The notes under the pieces are model-generated. The model was given only the letters and a program-made list of their open reading frames with translations. It ran no database searches and had not been told where the DNA came from. The translations under genes and the position numbers were made by a program. From Sycobia sp. Sy_11 (Eukaryota; Arthropoda; Insecta; Hymenoptera; Epichrysomallidae): DNA of 64,000 nucleotides. Shown in pieces: positions 49,201-60,378 of the stretch. The stretch's first letter is position 1; the number at the start of each line of letters is the position of its first letter. The stretch is from NCBI GenBank assembly GCA_018907035.1, contig JACCIC010000003.1:872501-936500 (forward strand), in the 5' to 3' direction.

Positions 49201-52200
49201 ATTCTATCATTTCTTTGATTAAACGAAATTTTAAATGTTTTATTACTTTTTCTAAAATTGAAATATAAACAGATGGTCTATAGTATGTTTCAGGATGTCT
49301 GAATATTTTTGACAATAACTTTGTCTACTAATTGATACTTGATTATTGTCACACAAAAATATTTAGTTTACTCTCAAGAGATAAAAAAATGACTGCTTTG
49401 TTCCCTTTCATTTTTCTTACTTTTCAGATGTAATAATATTTTTGATATGTATCCAAAAGTGGGAAAATATATGTTTCTTTTCACTAATGGTGATCGTTGT
49501 TGCATTACCTGTATTCTAATAGCCATAAAGCTTTTCCTCCAACTGATAACTCTGTACACGGAAACTCAATTGTCCATTAATACAAAACATTCCTGAGTTA
49601 AATTTATTGGCCTAGAGAAGAATACTTAATTCAATTAAAATATTTTATTTTTAATTATTTCCATTTTCTGAATTGAGAAGAAAAAAAGCACATATCATCA
49701 CATGTTATGATAGAACTATAATAGTTATAATTTATTTATTCTTCAAAATTAAAAGTTATATTTTTGCACATATCGAGGAAAGAGAATCTCACATCTGTCC
49801 TAATCCTCGGTGAGTTAAATTTGTCGATGTTGTATATCGCATAATCTGTGGAATTCACCCAAGTGTGAACATATTATATTCTTAGAAATATATCTCAATT
49901 ATCTAAGATAAACATTTATAATGATATAATAATATTAATAAAGTAAATAACAAAAAGAATTAGAATTATTTTCTTTTAAAATTTTTATTTGATATATAAT
50001 CACCTTCCCCAATGGGCTACTCCCGAATCAGAATATTAATTTTAATAAACATAAATACAAGTAATATTTTTGATATTAATAATACTCAATAGCTCAATTG
50101 ACAGATTATGAGTTGATATAATAAATTGAAAAGTATGTTTTGTTATGATTTCACATTGTGATAGTGATCATAATAAAAAAAAATTGTTAAATTCATTTTC
50201 TGATTTGACCTATCGTTTAAAATTGTAAGCTATAATTTAAAATTTAATTTGATAAAAGGTTCAGTTTCCCATTATACTCACACATTAAATGTTTGCATTT
50301 ATCATAATAAAGAACCATAACCAAATACTGAATTTAATTTTTTTATATTAAAGGATATAATAAATCAAGGATCTGAAACAAGCCCTATGCTATCTGTCAA
50401 TCGTAATTATGATTCTAATGAGAGAGCTATTGGATTTTTGGGTGCCATCAGTATACCAGGTGTTATAGAATATTCTCTGTCATTGTTCTTTGCCAAACTT
50501 GTAAGTTACACATTCCTCTTCTGGCTACCACGATACATTGCAAGCACTAGTTAGTATTATGTTGTTTACTGTATTTTTTAAGATATGTACTGTATATGAT
50601 AATTTCTAAGTGAAGTATAAGTAATGTTAATCAAGTAAGAATAAGTTTAACTGTACTTTGAATTTTCAGTCATAATTTTACTAAAAAATTTCATAAAAAA
50701 AATAATTTATCATAATTTTTCCTGTCCTATTAATCAATTAGGATTTATATTACATTAAAATATATTTTATTAATAATTTCTGTATAGCTAATAGTTTACA
50801 TTAATTGACTATGTGATACACAACAAAAGTAGTTTTCTTCTTGTACATCAAATTGAGATAAATAGTCCCTCAACAGCTACAAATTAATTCTTCAAAATTG
50901 TTTGGAATTCTTTAATATATAATATATTGAAACATTTCCAATCGAGTTAAAACAAATTTATAGTCATTTGTCTATAAGTAGTTTACAGAAAATATGAAAA
51001 TGTAAAAGTTAATATCTTTATAAATAAATAGATAAATAATTTTTTTATTAATAAATATGACTTAAAATTCAAAGTTGTACTTTTGAATATGAAATAATGT
51101 ATTAAATCAAATAAAAAACAATATTTATGTATATCATATTTATTTCTATAATTGAATATTTTTCATTGCATTTAACTTTTCAGACTGTCAAAAAATAATT
51201 ATTAAATATTTTTACTAGAATCCATTATTTTATTAAAATTTAAAAATTTTTTTGGAAACAGCAACTTATAATCCTACGCTGAGTGCGGATTTATCAACAC
51301 TTTTCGATGTTGGTGGAATAATTGGTGCAATAATAGCGGGTGTTTTATCAGATTATTCAGGCATGAGTGCATTAACCTGTGCTGTTATGCTAGGTATTGC
51401 ATGTCCAACAGTTAGTATATTTATGTTTATACCTTATTTATACTGCAAAAATATATCCTTAACATTAATTACTATTAATTAAAATTTATTCAATTAAATA
51501 AATATATATAGCATCAGCTAACATCAGTTTACAGTTTATTGATTTAAATTAATATTTATTAATGTTTTTATTTAACAAATATAATAATAAATTGCTCAGA
51601 TTTCTAAATGATTTTAAATAAAAAATATAAATCGAATTCTTCAAAAGCATTATTTAGATTTTGTTTAAAAAATAATGAATAGTTATTGCTAAATAGAAAA
51701 AAAGTTAATATTGCATAAAAGTTAATATTGCATATTTCAGTTATTAAATTATGAAGCATTATTAAATAATTCATTATTAAACTATATTTTTTATTCAAAC
51801 TGAAATAAAGAATAAGTTAGTTTAATTTTTTGAATATTAGTATTTCATATCTTTAAAAGATTACGTTTATGAGATGTTTTAAAAGTAAGATGAATTAAAA
51901 TAATATTGTTAAAGCTGAAAAAATTGAATACTGAATTTAATTTTTTTAAATCAAGAAAAAAGTTTTTATCAAGGTTCATTGAAAGTTTATTAGAAATTAA
52001 GAACATATATTCACATAAATTAATTTGAAATCATTTCTATAAAAAACTTTGTACCTTTGTAAATTTCCAGTTACTGATATATGATTACATTGGTAGTATT
52101 AATTTTGCGACTAATGTGATATTATTAATACTGGCTGGTCTAATGGTAAACGGTCCTTATGCTCTGATAACGACAGCTGTATCAGCAGAGCTTGGCACAC

Positions 52201-52905
52201 ATCCAAGTCTCGGTGAGAACTCGAAGGCATTAGCAACTGTTACAGCAATCATCGATGGTACAGGCAGTGTTGGCGCAGCGATTGGACCTCTCCTTGCAGG
52301 TTTTGTTTCAAGTAGAGGTGATCCCAAAGAAGCCTGGCATAATGTTTACTATATGCTTCTGAGTTCTGAAGTTTTGGCTTTGGCTGTGAGTTGTTTATTT
52401 TTTTGTTTTTTCAATGACTTACATTAGTGAAATAATTTATGTTCCTTAATTTAATTTTTATATTCATTATAAAGTTTAAAAGCGTTTAATTAATTTAATT
52501 AAAAGTTTAATAATAATTAAAATATTTTTTTTAAAGATTTAAAAAAAGATATTACTAATGAAAAAGTATAAATATAAGTTGTTGAAGAAAAAAAAAACAA
52601 AATTGATTTGATTACATAGATTCTATAGTTTTTACAGATAGATTAAATTCTTTAATTTTCTTAAATCTTAGTTAATTCGTAAATTAAATAAGATTCTTAA
52701 TTCTAGTTTTATTTCTTTTCATGAATGAATGAATTTTACATTGGATTCTGTATAATATATTTTTAAACAATAAGTTTTTTATTCATAGTATTATTGTATA
52801 TTGCACATAGATAAATTGTTTTAATTTTAATAATTTTTTCAGCTGTTATCAAAACTTGTATACAAGGATCTGAAGCTCTATGCACAGAGACGGCGAGCTG
52901 TCTGA
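46270..52905 (+). CDS. SLC37A2: Sugar-phosphate/phosphate exchanger, SLC37 family (SLC37A2-like), nine exons
   Basis: This is a major-facilitator membrane protein; vertebrate SLC37A1/A2 exchange glucose-6-phosphate for phosphate in the ER. Coding exons are 46270-46546, 46877-46955, 47021-47156, 47283-47648, 47981-48025, 50354-50549, 51262-51410, 52071-52385 and 52843-52905. All have GT-AG borders and consistent phase: 1626 nt, 541 residues. Diagnostic segments are [13 protein letters not shown] (about 49-61), [19 protein letters not shown] (about 184-202), RIPGVVE-type [48 protein letters not shown] (about 443-460) and [18 protein letters not shown]. The chosen ATG gives the family's usual short N-terminus. 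The C-terminus ends QRRRAV. Substrate in this insect is inferred from family; it could be named SLC37A1/A2 equally well. Confidence 0.96.
47981..48025 (+). CDS. SLC37A2: 45-nt in-frame exon 5 of SLC37, possible cassette exon
   Basis: It is bounded by a pyrimidine-rich acceptor (TTATCCTTCCATCTTAG) and a consensus donor (GTT|GTAAGT). It encodes [15 protein letters not shown] in frame between two phase-0 borders, so skipping it keeps the frame and gives a 526-residue protein. It falls in the central cytoplasmic loop, which varies in length in the family. Its GC content is far above the flanking introns. Confidence 0.7.
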
Positions 52906-53185
52906 CTAAGCACAATTTCTTTAACAAAAAAAAGAAAATGAAACAAAGAATCAATTCTTAAAAAATGTATTTTTATATTACAATAATTTATATAATATTT
53001 ATATTAGGAGACAAGAAAAGGAGAATAAAGAAACTCGTTAACTCATTCAAAAAGATTTTTAAAATTTCTGTGGAATATAAGAAATAAAACTAGCTAAATT
53101 ATTGATTATAAAAATAAATATATTTCCTTTTTTTATGCAAACATGTTCATTCTTTTAAATTTATCATACACTTTTATTTAACATT

Positions 53186-53187
<2 letters not shown>

Positions 53188-53240
<53 letters not shown>
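53188..53240. repeat. (TA)n microsatellite between convergent gene ends
   Basis: Sits in the 343-bp gap between the SLC37 stop codon and the pen-2 stop codon. Confidence 0.9.
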
Positions 53241-53243
<3 letters not shown>

Positions 53244-53248
53244 TAATC

Positions 53249-53868
53249 TTAAGGAATGCCAGCTGGAATAATATAACTAATTATATCTGCATATTCACCC
53301 CATGCAGCCCTGTGTGTTTGAAAAATAATAATCCATATAATATATGCATTAAGTGACACTAATGCTCCAATTCCAGAAAGAATAACATCTGAAAAGAGTT
53401 GATTATAGCAATTTTTTTATTAAATAAAGATAATACAATATCTTTTTACTATAACTTGGCCATAAGTTATTAACTAATATTAAATTTTAATTGTTCAAAA
53501 TTTAAAAAATAATTACTTTAAAATTAGTTAATAACACATCTAATTATAAGTTTTTATAAATATTAACTTACATCTTCTAATTTCTTTTTGCTGCTCAAAG
53601 TGTGGTAATATAAATGCATGTTTAGCAAACCATATAGCATTTACTGCCCATAAAAATGGAAGCAATGCAAATCCAGCTGAAATATAGAACCTATTTATAT
53701 TCTTTGAACACTTTTTGTTTGAAATATTAGGAAAAATTTGTTGGATTATTATATATTCATTGATCTAAATAATTTAAATAATATGAAAAGATAGATTTAA
53801 TAATTACCATAAAAATACCACTTGCAAAGATACAGCTTCCTTTCATTAGACATTTTAGAGAGATCCAT
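53249..53868 (-). CDS. pen-2: Gamma-secretase subunit PEN-2, three exons
   Basis: PEN-2 is the small membrane subunit of gamma-secretase, which joins presenilin, nicastrin and APH-1, triggers presenilin endoproteolysis and is needed for Notch cleavage. Minus-strand exons are 53868-53808, 53676-53572 and 53388-53249; all have GT-AG borders and total 306 nt, giving exactly 101 residues, the usual length. The N-terminus MDLSKMSNERKLYLCKWYF is followed by the conserved AGFALLPFLWAVNAIWF hydrophobic segment, HFEQQKEIRRYV and a second membrane segment. It then has IIFQTHRAAWGEYADIISY and the C-terminal PAGIP, equivalent to the DYLSF..P.G motif needed for complex assembly. The gene is convergent with SLC37. 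The promoter is probably near 54150-54200, where sequence becomes GC-richer. Confidence 0.97.
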
Positions 53869-54299
53869 GTAATTTTATTTTTCTGTCTATAATACAAAAT
53901 AATAATTACAGTATAGATTTTTAGATAAGAAATGAATAATAACACTCAATGATTATCAAAGTATGAATACAAACGATCTTATTCACAAAGTTGTTAAGAA
54001 GAAATTCTGCACCTCTGTAGTTAACTCATACACGGTCTTACATATACAGGCTAAAAACTCTAAGTGGTGGGAAAAACCTCTGTTATAATCCAAGTATATA
54101 ACCTCTGTTATAAAACATATATTGTTTTGAATGATTTCCATCAGGGCGGCGCAACCGTAGAGTAGTAGACCGCGATTAATTTGAAGTCGTTTCACTGTTT
54201 AAAATTGTACAAAATAAAATTTTATATTTTAATTATGTAACATTATTTTATTTATCTCACTTATACTTTATTATGTAAAATTTTAAACGATTAAACTAA

Positions 54300-54301
54300 T
54301 T

Positions 54302-54367
<66 letters not shown>

Positions 54368-54398
54368 CGCGTGTGTGTGTGCGTGTGTGTGTGTGTGT
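54300..54398. repeat. (TA)n(TG)n microsatellite flanking the 3' end of the LINE
   Basis: TA, then GT units with a GCGCGC block. On the LINE's sense strand this is (AC)n directly after its poly(A). Confidence 0.9.
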
Positions 54399-54603
54399 CT
54401 TTTTTTTTTTTTTTTTTTATTAGGCGTAGGCAGAGCAAGCTCTGCACTAGTGGCCTCTCGAAACCAGCATCCCGCCGGAACTATCCGGGAATATTACTTC
54501 GGCGGGGCTGTTAATTAGCCTATACGACTCATCTTCTTATGACACTATCCTACGTCCCCCATCCACACAGGTGATCAGGGGTTCGGTGTTCGTCTTCTGT
54601 ATC

Positions 54604-57600
54604 TTAAAATAGGATCAGTTGGCCTGGTTCATCCTGGGCCATTCGCCTAGTTCTATCGGCATATCTAAGTTTGGTCATCACCTCTTTTGCGAAACTGGCT
54701 ACTGCCTTCCAGTTTTCAGAAGATTCCAGCATTATTGATAGGATGCTCTCTGGTCTTATTGGCTTATTGATGATGTTCATCAAGTGCTCACGTTGTGTTC
54801 TAAAACGAGGGCAGCTCACCAATATATGCTCAGCATCCTCGACCAAAGTCGGACAGATGGGGCAGAGATCATTATTATCCAGGTGAAAGCGGTGGAAATA
54901 GGACCTAAAACAACCATGTCCAGTCAACAACTGAGTTAGGTGGAAATCTAATTCCCCGTGTTTCCTGTTGATCCATCTGTGTATGTCTGGGAGGATACGA
55001 TAAGTCCATCGGCCTTTGCTAGAATCGGTCCATCGTTTTTGCCATATTTCTATAGAACGATGACGTTCCACATTTTTAGCACCTTGTAGGGAATCCACTG
55101 CGGTCTTACATATGTTATGCAGCCTAGCCAGTTCATCTGCAGCTAAATCGAAAGGAAGAATTCCGGCAAGTACCTCAGCTGCGTCGGTGGATACCGTCCT
55201 GTAACCACTAATGATACGTATACAGGAGCGACGACGGGTCGCAGTGGCCAACTCACAATACGATTTAATTCCGCATGCATGATGCCAGATTGGTGCTGCA
55301 TACATGCTGACAGAATTAACAACATAAGCTAATAGTTTCCTCTGGGGTGGACGAGGGCCACCAATGTTAGGCATGAGCCGACACAAGGCAGCTGAAACTC
55401 GTTGCGCTTTTTCGCCAGATATCTTTAGATGTTCTTTGAAGTTTAACCTGGCATCAAGCTGGACACCCAAGTATCGTAAAGATGGCGCAGAACTAATGCG
55501 GCAGCTACCAACTTTAAGAGTAATACTATCTACCTTCTTACGACTGCTGACAAGGACTACTTCTGTCTTGTGCTCCGCTAATTGTAGACCAGCCGTCTTA
55601 ATCCATCTACTGATGTTGCTGATTGCCTCATTGGCATTTTCAGTAAGTTCATCAAGGGTCTTAGCCGTCACTACTAGAGCGATATCGTCGGCGTACCCTA
55701 CTGTTATTGAACCAGGCGGTTGTGGAATCCTCAACACGCCATCATACATAATATTCCACAATATAGGTCCCATAACTGAGCCCTGGGGGACTCCCGCAGT
55801 AACCTTATGCGATACAGTGCCTTCATCCGTTCGGTATAATATTATCCTATTCTCAAAGTAGCTGGCCACGACATTCTGTAAATAACCAGGTACTCCGAAC
55901 TCTTTAAGAGAACTCATAATAGAAGACCAGCGCGCTGAATTAAAGGCATTCTTGACATCTAGAGCGACAATGGCACAATACTGTTTAGTGCCACCTTTCC
56001 ATCTCTTACCACTGATTGCATCTCTTGCGGTACACACTACCAGTTTAATAGCATCGACTGTTGATTTTGATTTCCGAAATCCAAATTGGCGTGAGGATAA
56101 GCCGTGCAATCCTTCAGTGAATGCTTCCAGTCGGCTACATATTATTTTTTCAAATATTTTACCTACCGTGTCGAGCATACACAATGGCCTGTATGATGAA
56201 GGATCATCAAGTGGCTTATTGCCCTTAGGTAACAGGACTAACCTTTGAGTTTTCCAGCAATCAGGAAAAATACCCTCAAGAAGACAAGCATTATATACTT
56301 TTAGAAATATAGCTGGATTCTTCTGAATCGCCAACTTAACTGCCGCATTAGGGATACCATCAGGGCCAGGGGCAGCATTGTCTCTAGTCTTAGCGTAAGC
56401 ATTATGTAGCTCCATTTCTGTTATAGGAGGTATATCGTCCGAGTGTTGCGTGCGCAGTACAGTCCCATGAATGTCATTGGGAAAGAGAGCGGAAACAATC
56501 TTATCAATCAATACCGTGCTAGTGGGTTGTATTGGTGCCCTACTCAATCGTGCCATGACTGTTTTGTATGGTAGTCCCTATAAGTCATTGTTGGCCTCTA
56601 CACACAGTTCAAGCCAGCATCGACGCTTGCTTGCCTTAATGGCCTTGACAAGCACTCTCTGTGCTTCTTTAAATAAACTATTAAACGTATCACGATGGGT
56701 GCGGGCTCTCTGGGCAAGTCTACGTGCGCGATGACATTGTTTGCGCAATTCTGCAATTTCATTTGTCCACCAGTAGACAGATTGACGATGTTTAAATCCG
56801 CTCTTAGTCCTAGTCATCGATGCATCACATGCTTCAGAGATATGCTTCATGAGTGCATTTGCCAGATGGCCTGGTGCACCATATTCTAAACGCTCTTCTG
56901 ATATTATAGTGGCGAACACTTCACAGTCTAGCGATCTGATGTTCCATTTCCGTGTGGGCATCCACTCATTGCACTTGTTCTTTATTTTCTTCTCTGCAAT
57001 CTCATACAAGATCGCCCTGTGATCACTGTGGGTGTAAAGGTCGCTTACTCTCCAATTAAAGATCCGCTAAATCAGGTCATCACTGGCGAATGTTACATCA
57101 ATGACTGATTGTTTATCACCTCTAATGAAAGTGGATTCAAATCCCTTATTAACCACGTGGAGTTGAAGAGAATTAAGGCCATCAAGCAGCATACTACCTC
57201 TGTTATTTGTTGAAGCGCTTCCCCAGGCTGTGTTCCACGCGTTAAAATCGCCAGCGATTAATAATGGTTTCTTGTCCATGGCTTCATCAACTAATTTAGC
57301 TACGAGGATTTCAAACTGCTTGTCCGTCAAGCTTGGAGCAGCATATACATTAAAGACGTATATTTCTTGCATTTTAGCCCAGGATATCAATTTGCTCCGA
57401 TGACTCGACTGCTTTAGTACCTGCCTATTTTGACCAATCCAGAGGGCAGCTCTATTGCTTGTGTCACTTATCCAGCGCTGTGGTCTGACTCTGTCACAAT
57501 ATGGTTCGAAGATTACAGCAATGTCTATTCTTAGCTCCTTTATTGTCTGTTTCAGTAGGTCATGAGCTGCTAGGCAATGGTTGGTATTCAGTTCGAGTAT

Positions 57601-57606
57601 TCTCAT
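54604..57606 (-). pseudogene. LINE ORF2: endonuclease-reverse transcriptase, two in-frame TAG
   Basis: One frame of 1001 codons. The AP-endonuclease domain is residues 1-220: RILELNTNHCLAAHDLL, VIFEPY with the catalytic Glu, LLIAGDFNAWNTAWGS and VTFASDDL near its end. The reverse transcriptase includes VLLPKGNKP, SYRPLCMLD, FGFRKSKSTVDAI, VALDVKNAFNSA with the first catalytic Asp (about 550), AGVPQGSVMGPILWN and GYADDIAL (about 637-644; genomic 55695-55684 for YADD). A C-terminal CPICPTLVEDAEHILVSCP knuckle follows. In-frame TAG codons lie at 57069-57067 (after DDLI) and 56580-56578 (before GLPYKTVMARL). No frameshift was seen. All catalytic residues checked are present. Confidence 0.9.
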
Positions 57607-58895
57607 GTTTTATGTCTGTTTAAAAACTCCACGGTAATCGGGCACTTATAGCTGTATGCTGGATGGTTAATCTCCTTTTTTCCTTCACATTTACAGAGTA
57701 AACAGCAGGGCTCGTTTACACACAGCTTGGATAGATGGTCTTTTCCACCGCAGTGCCTGCAAAGTTTAGTTCTGTCAGGGCCCGAGCACACGGATGCTAA
57801 ATGGCCAATCTGGCAACACCTGAAGCAGCGCTTTAATTCTGTTTTTTTTTTAACTCTGCAGCTGACGCATCCGATTCGAACATGCCCTGCACGTAGTAAC
57901 TCAGCTGCGTGGCTATATGGTACAGACACCACCGCCGTCTGAGTACCCCCATAAGCTTGCCGCAAGGAACGAGCGATTAGTAGGTTAGTCTCCTATAGCT
58001 CGAGGTGTGTTCTCAGAGCCTCTAATACTTCATCCTTTGAAGTGACCTCATCTATATCTTTAATCTCCAATGTAATGAGATTAGTCAGGACCGAAGTGGA
58101 TGCGCTATGGCCAACCTTAGTTTCAACAATGCGTGCCAACTCATGTGCATCTTTGGCTGTCCGTTCCAACTGAAGTACAAGGGTACCGCTTGCATTTCTG
58201 CGTATCCTGTTAACCTCATTCTTCACATGAGATAACTCCGGGTCATTCTTTATTTGACGCACTACCTCCGCGTATGTGACTCCTTCATTGGCCTTAATCA
58301 AAATGGAATTAGGCCTATTTCGTCCATTAAGCCTGCGTGTACTAGATAATTCTTTATCTTTGCCTTCGGGCTTCTTACGCTTTATGGTCTGCCATTGATT
58401 TTCTTTGGCTTCAGACTTGCCTGTAGGTACTCCAACCGACTCTAGTGGTCTCCTTAAGCCCAATGATGGTTCTTTCGTCCTTTTGCCACCTATGGTTTTA
58501 GGAGTGGAATCCATCGCTTCTACTGCTCTTGGTTTGGTGTCAGAGCGTAGACTCCGCGTAGTCTGAGTCACCACTTCATGTGTACCAGGACGTTGATACT
58601 ATAATAGATCATCCTCTGCCATACTGATGCATTTGTATGAGGCATTAATAGAACGAGCAAGATCCTTAATGGTCTTGTGCACGTTATGCCTATCTTTAAC
58701 AAAGTCCAACAATTGGCTGATCTTCTCACCAAGTCGCTCCAGGTGATTGTTTCTGCGCGTGATGGAGATTTCTCGATCCGTCGTTTCTTGATCCATCATG
58801 ACATCTCCTTTAGTACCCAATGTACTATCTATGATTATGTTTGATTTGCCCTCCCCAGAATCCGAGGGGCTACCACCGACCATAGAGGCTTGCAC
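57603..58895 (-). pseudogene. LINE ORF1: Gag-like protein with three zinc knuckles, two in-frame TAG
   Basis: One frame of 431 codons from ATG 58895. The N-terminal third is polar and helix-prone (ITRRNNHLERLGEKISQLL). The middle part is basic (KENQWQTIKRKKPEGKDKE). A conserved core reads GVTYAEVVRQIKNDPELS with LVLQLERTAKDAHELARIV. It ends in three CCHC knuckles: CFRCCQIGHLASVC, CRHCGGKDHLSKLC and CCLLCKCEGKKEINHPAYSY. TAG codons interrupt at 58601-58599 and 57995-57993. Its stop codon overlaps the ORF2 start as ATGA (57606-57603), suggesting coupled translation. Confidence 0.88.
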
Positions 58896-59135
58896 TCTAT
58901 CGAAATCGGTGAGGAGATTGACCGGTCTTGCCGGAGTTACTCCCTGGGGTATATCCTTGTTTATACCAAATATTAGTCATAATTGGCCTTAAGTTTGGGA
59001 GGCCCTCCCTATTAGCTTTTTCTGTCCGCCCTGAGTATTTTATTTCCGCAGTGCCCTCTACAAATTGTAGCGAGCCATCCCCTATCCGCAACCTGGGGAG
59101 GCGCCAGATGGGAGAAAGCAACAAAACTCCACACT

Positions 59136-59136
<1 letters not shown>

Positions 59137-59166
<30 letters not shown>
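59137..59166. repeat. (GT)n microsatellite flanking the 5' end of the LINE
   Basis: On the LINE's sense strand this is (AC)n immediately upstream of the 5' UTR. Confidence 0.9.
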
Positions 59167-59169
<3 letters not shown>

Positions 59170-59329
59170 AGCATCCCTAATATTAATAATATCTAAGTAA
59201 AAAGTACTCTATATATAAAAATTTATATTACTATAAATAACCTGCCTTAATTTAGTTATCGTTGCTTTTGTATAAAAAGCTCTATTTAAAGTTAATATTT
59301 CACCGACCATTTGATACAATGTTTTACGG

Positions 59330-59805
59330 GGAGTATCATGTTCGGACGATAGAATATATCTTGAGACGATTGCTATAGAGAGTTTTGTGTTGGAGAGGTA
59401 GAATAGGATGTATAGGTATCCAGGGACAACTTCTACTGAGAGTTAAAGCGTTCGAATGATAGAACACGAATTTCTTCATAGAAGTCGTCTCGTCATACTT
59501 GGAGATCGTCTTCTACCGTCCAAACATGCAATTTTCTGTAGAAATTATTCCGAGGCATCTGAATATCGTATTCTACCGTTCAAACACGAAAAACTCCGTA
59601 GAAGTCGTCCCGACGTACCTGATCATTTTTCCCCACCAACTAAACACGATACTCCGCATAGAAGTTGTTCAAAAATATATGGATATCGCATTCTACCGTC
59701 CGAACACGAAACTGCCTGTAAAAATCGTCTTGAAGCACCGACATATCATATATAACCGCTCGTACACGCTAATACAATATTTCTCCGTAGAAGCCGTATT
59801 TATAA
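59330..59805. repeat. 60-bp minisatellite with an internal orientation switch
   Basis: Plus-oriented units carry xxTAGAAGTCGTC with starts at 59477, 59537, 59597, 59657 and 59717 (exactly 60 apart), then 59786. Each contains ATTCTACCGTCCGAACACGAA. Units from about 59330 to 59460 are in the opposite orientation (TTCGGACGATAGAAT), and the switch is near 59460. The 60-bp period keeps two frames open, so the 99- and 172-codon frames here reflect periodicity, not a gene. Confidence 0.8.
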
Positions 59806-59807
59806 TT

Positions 59808-59857
<50 letters not shown>
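59808..59857. repeat. (TA)n(TG)n microsatellite merging with the Gypsy 5' LTR
   Basis: The TG run overlaps the expected first bases of the LTR. Confidence 0.85.
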
Positions 59858-59858
<1 letters not shown>

Positions 59859-60255
59859 CGGCCACGTCGCTTGCACCAAGATGCAGGGATTCAAGAAACC
59901 CGATCACGCCTCGATACTATGAACAGCCGCTGCACAGATGGCCCGCCGTCCAAGAAATATCGGAGCATGCGAATACCTGGCCTACCCTTAGGCTTATTGG
60001 TCGCAGGTAATAAATAGATATTCTCTTACCCACAAATGGTCCTCATGGGAAGATTACTTCATTTGGTCTGCAGCCTCGATCACGAGACGACGTGTCTTCC
60101 GACCGGCCCGCGCAAACAACCGATGTAGCGGTTCGCCGCGATTGAATTAATATTTTTCCTTCTTGTATATTGTAGTATTAATAAAGTGTGTATTTTTACG
60201 TGCCTATATATCGTTCAATAAATTGTGTTATCATTACCCTGCTAACTACTCCACA
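59851..60255 (+). repeat. Gypsy 5' LTR
   Basis: Aligns with 62122-62365 from GGCCACGTCGCTTGCACC onward and ends CTACTCCACA. The first few bases are replaced by the TG repeat. A GGTAATAAATAGAT poly(A)-like site is at about 60004 and ATTAATAAAG at about 60176. Confidence 0.8.
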
Positions 60256-60257
60256 AA

Positions 60258-60275
60258 TTGGTGTCCCCGACGTGA
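60258..60275 (+). promoter_or_regulatory. Gypsy primer-binding site
   Basis: TTGGTGTCCCCGACGTGA begins two bases after the LTR end. It has the TGG start expected of a tRNA-primed site. Confidence 0.6.
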
Positions 60276-60378
60276 TCTTCCGTGGATAATGGAAGAATTT
60301 GATTTAAGTGCTGCGAAACGCAGTGAAAAGGTGTAGTAGCGAAATCGAGCGATAGTGAAGAATATTCGAGTGATCGAG

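Larger units (their letters stand above)
54399..59136 (-). mobile_element. Nearly full-length R1-clade non-LTR retrotransposon inserted in (AC)n
   Basis: The element has a 5' UTR (about 59136-58896), ORF1 with three zinc knuckles, ORF2 with endonuclease and RT, a 180-bp 3' UTR and a 21-base poly(A) (54399-54418 region as T on the plus strand). Both sides are (AC)n on its sense strand (59166-59137 upstream; 54398-54321 downstream). R1-clade relatives of this organisation are known to target AC or ACAY repeats (Mino, Waldo). Four in-frame TAG codons are the only interruptions seen. Confidence 0.9.

Noticed and set aside
53983..54195. 70-codon minus-strand frame upstream of pen-2
   Set aside because: No domain; it overlaps the likely 5' UTR and promoter region of pen-2.
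59456..60017. 99- and 172-codon frames with 20-residue repeats
   Set aside because: They are translations of the 60-bp minisatellite, open because 60 is divisible by 3.
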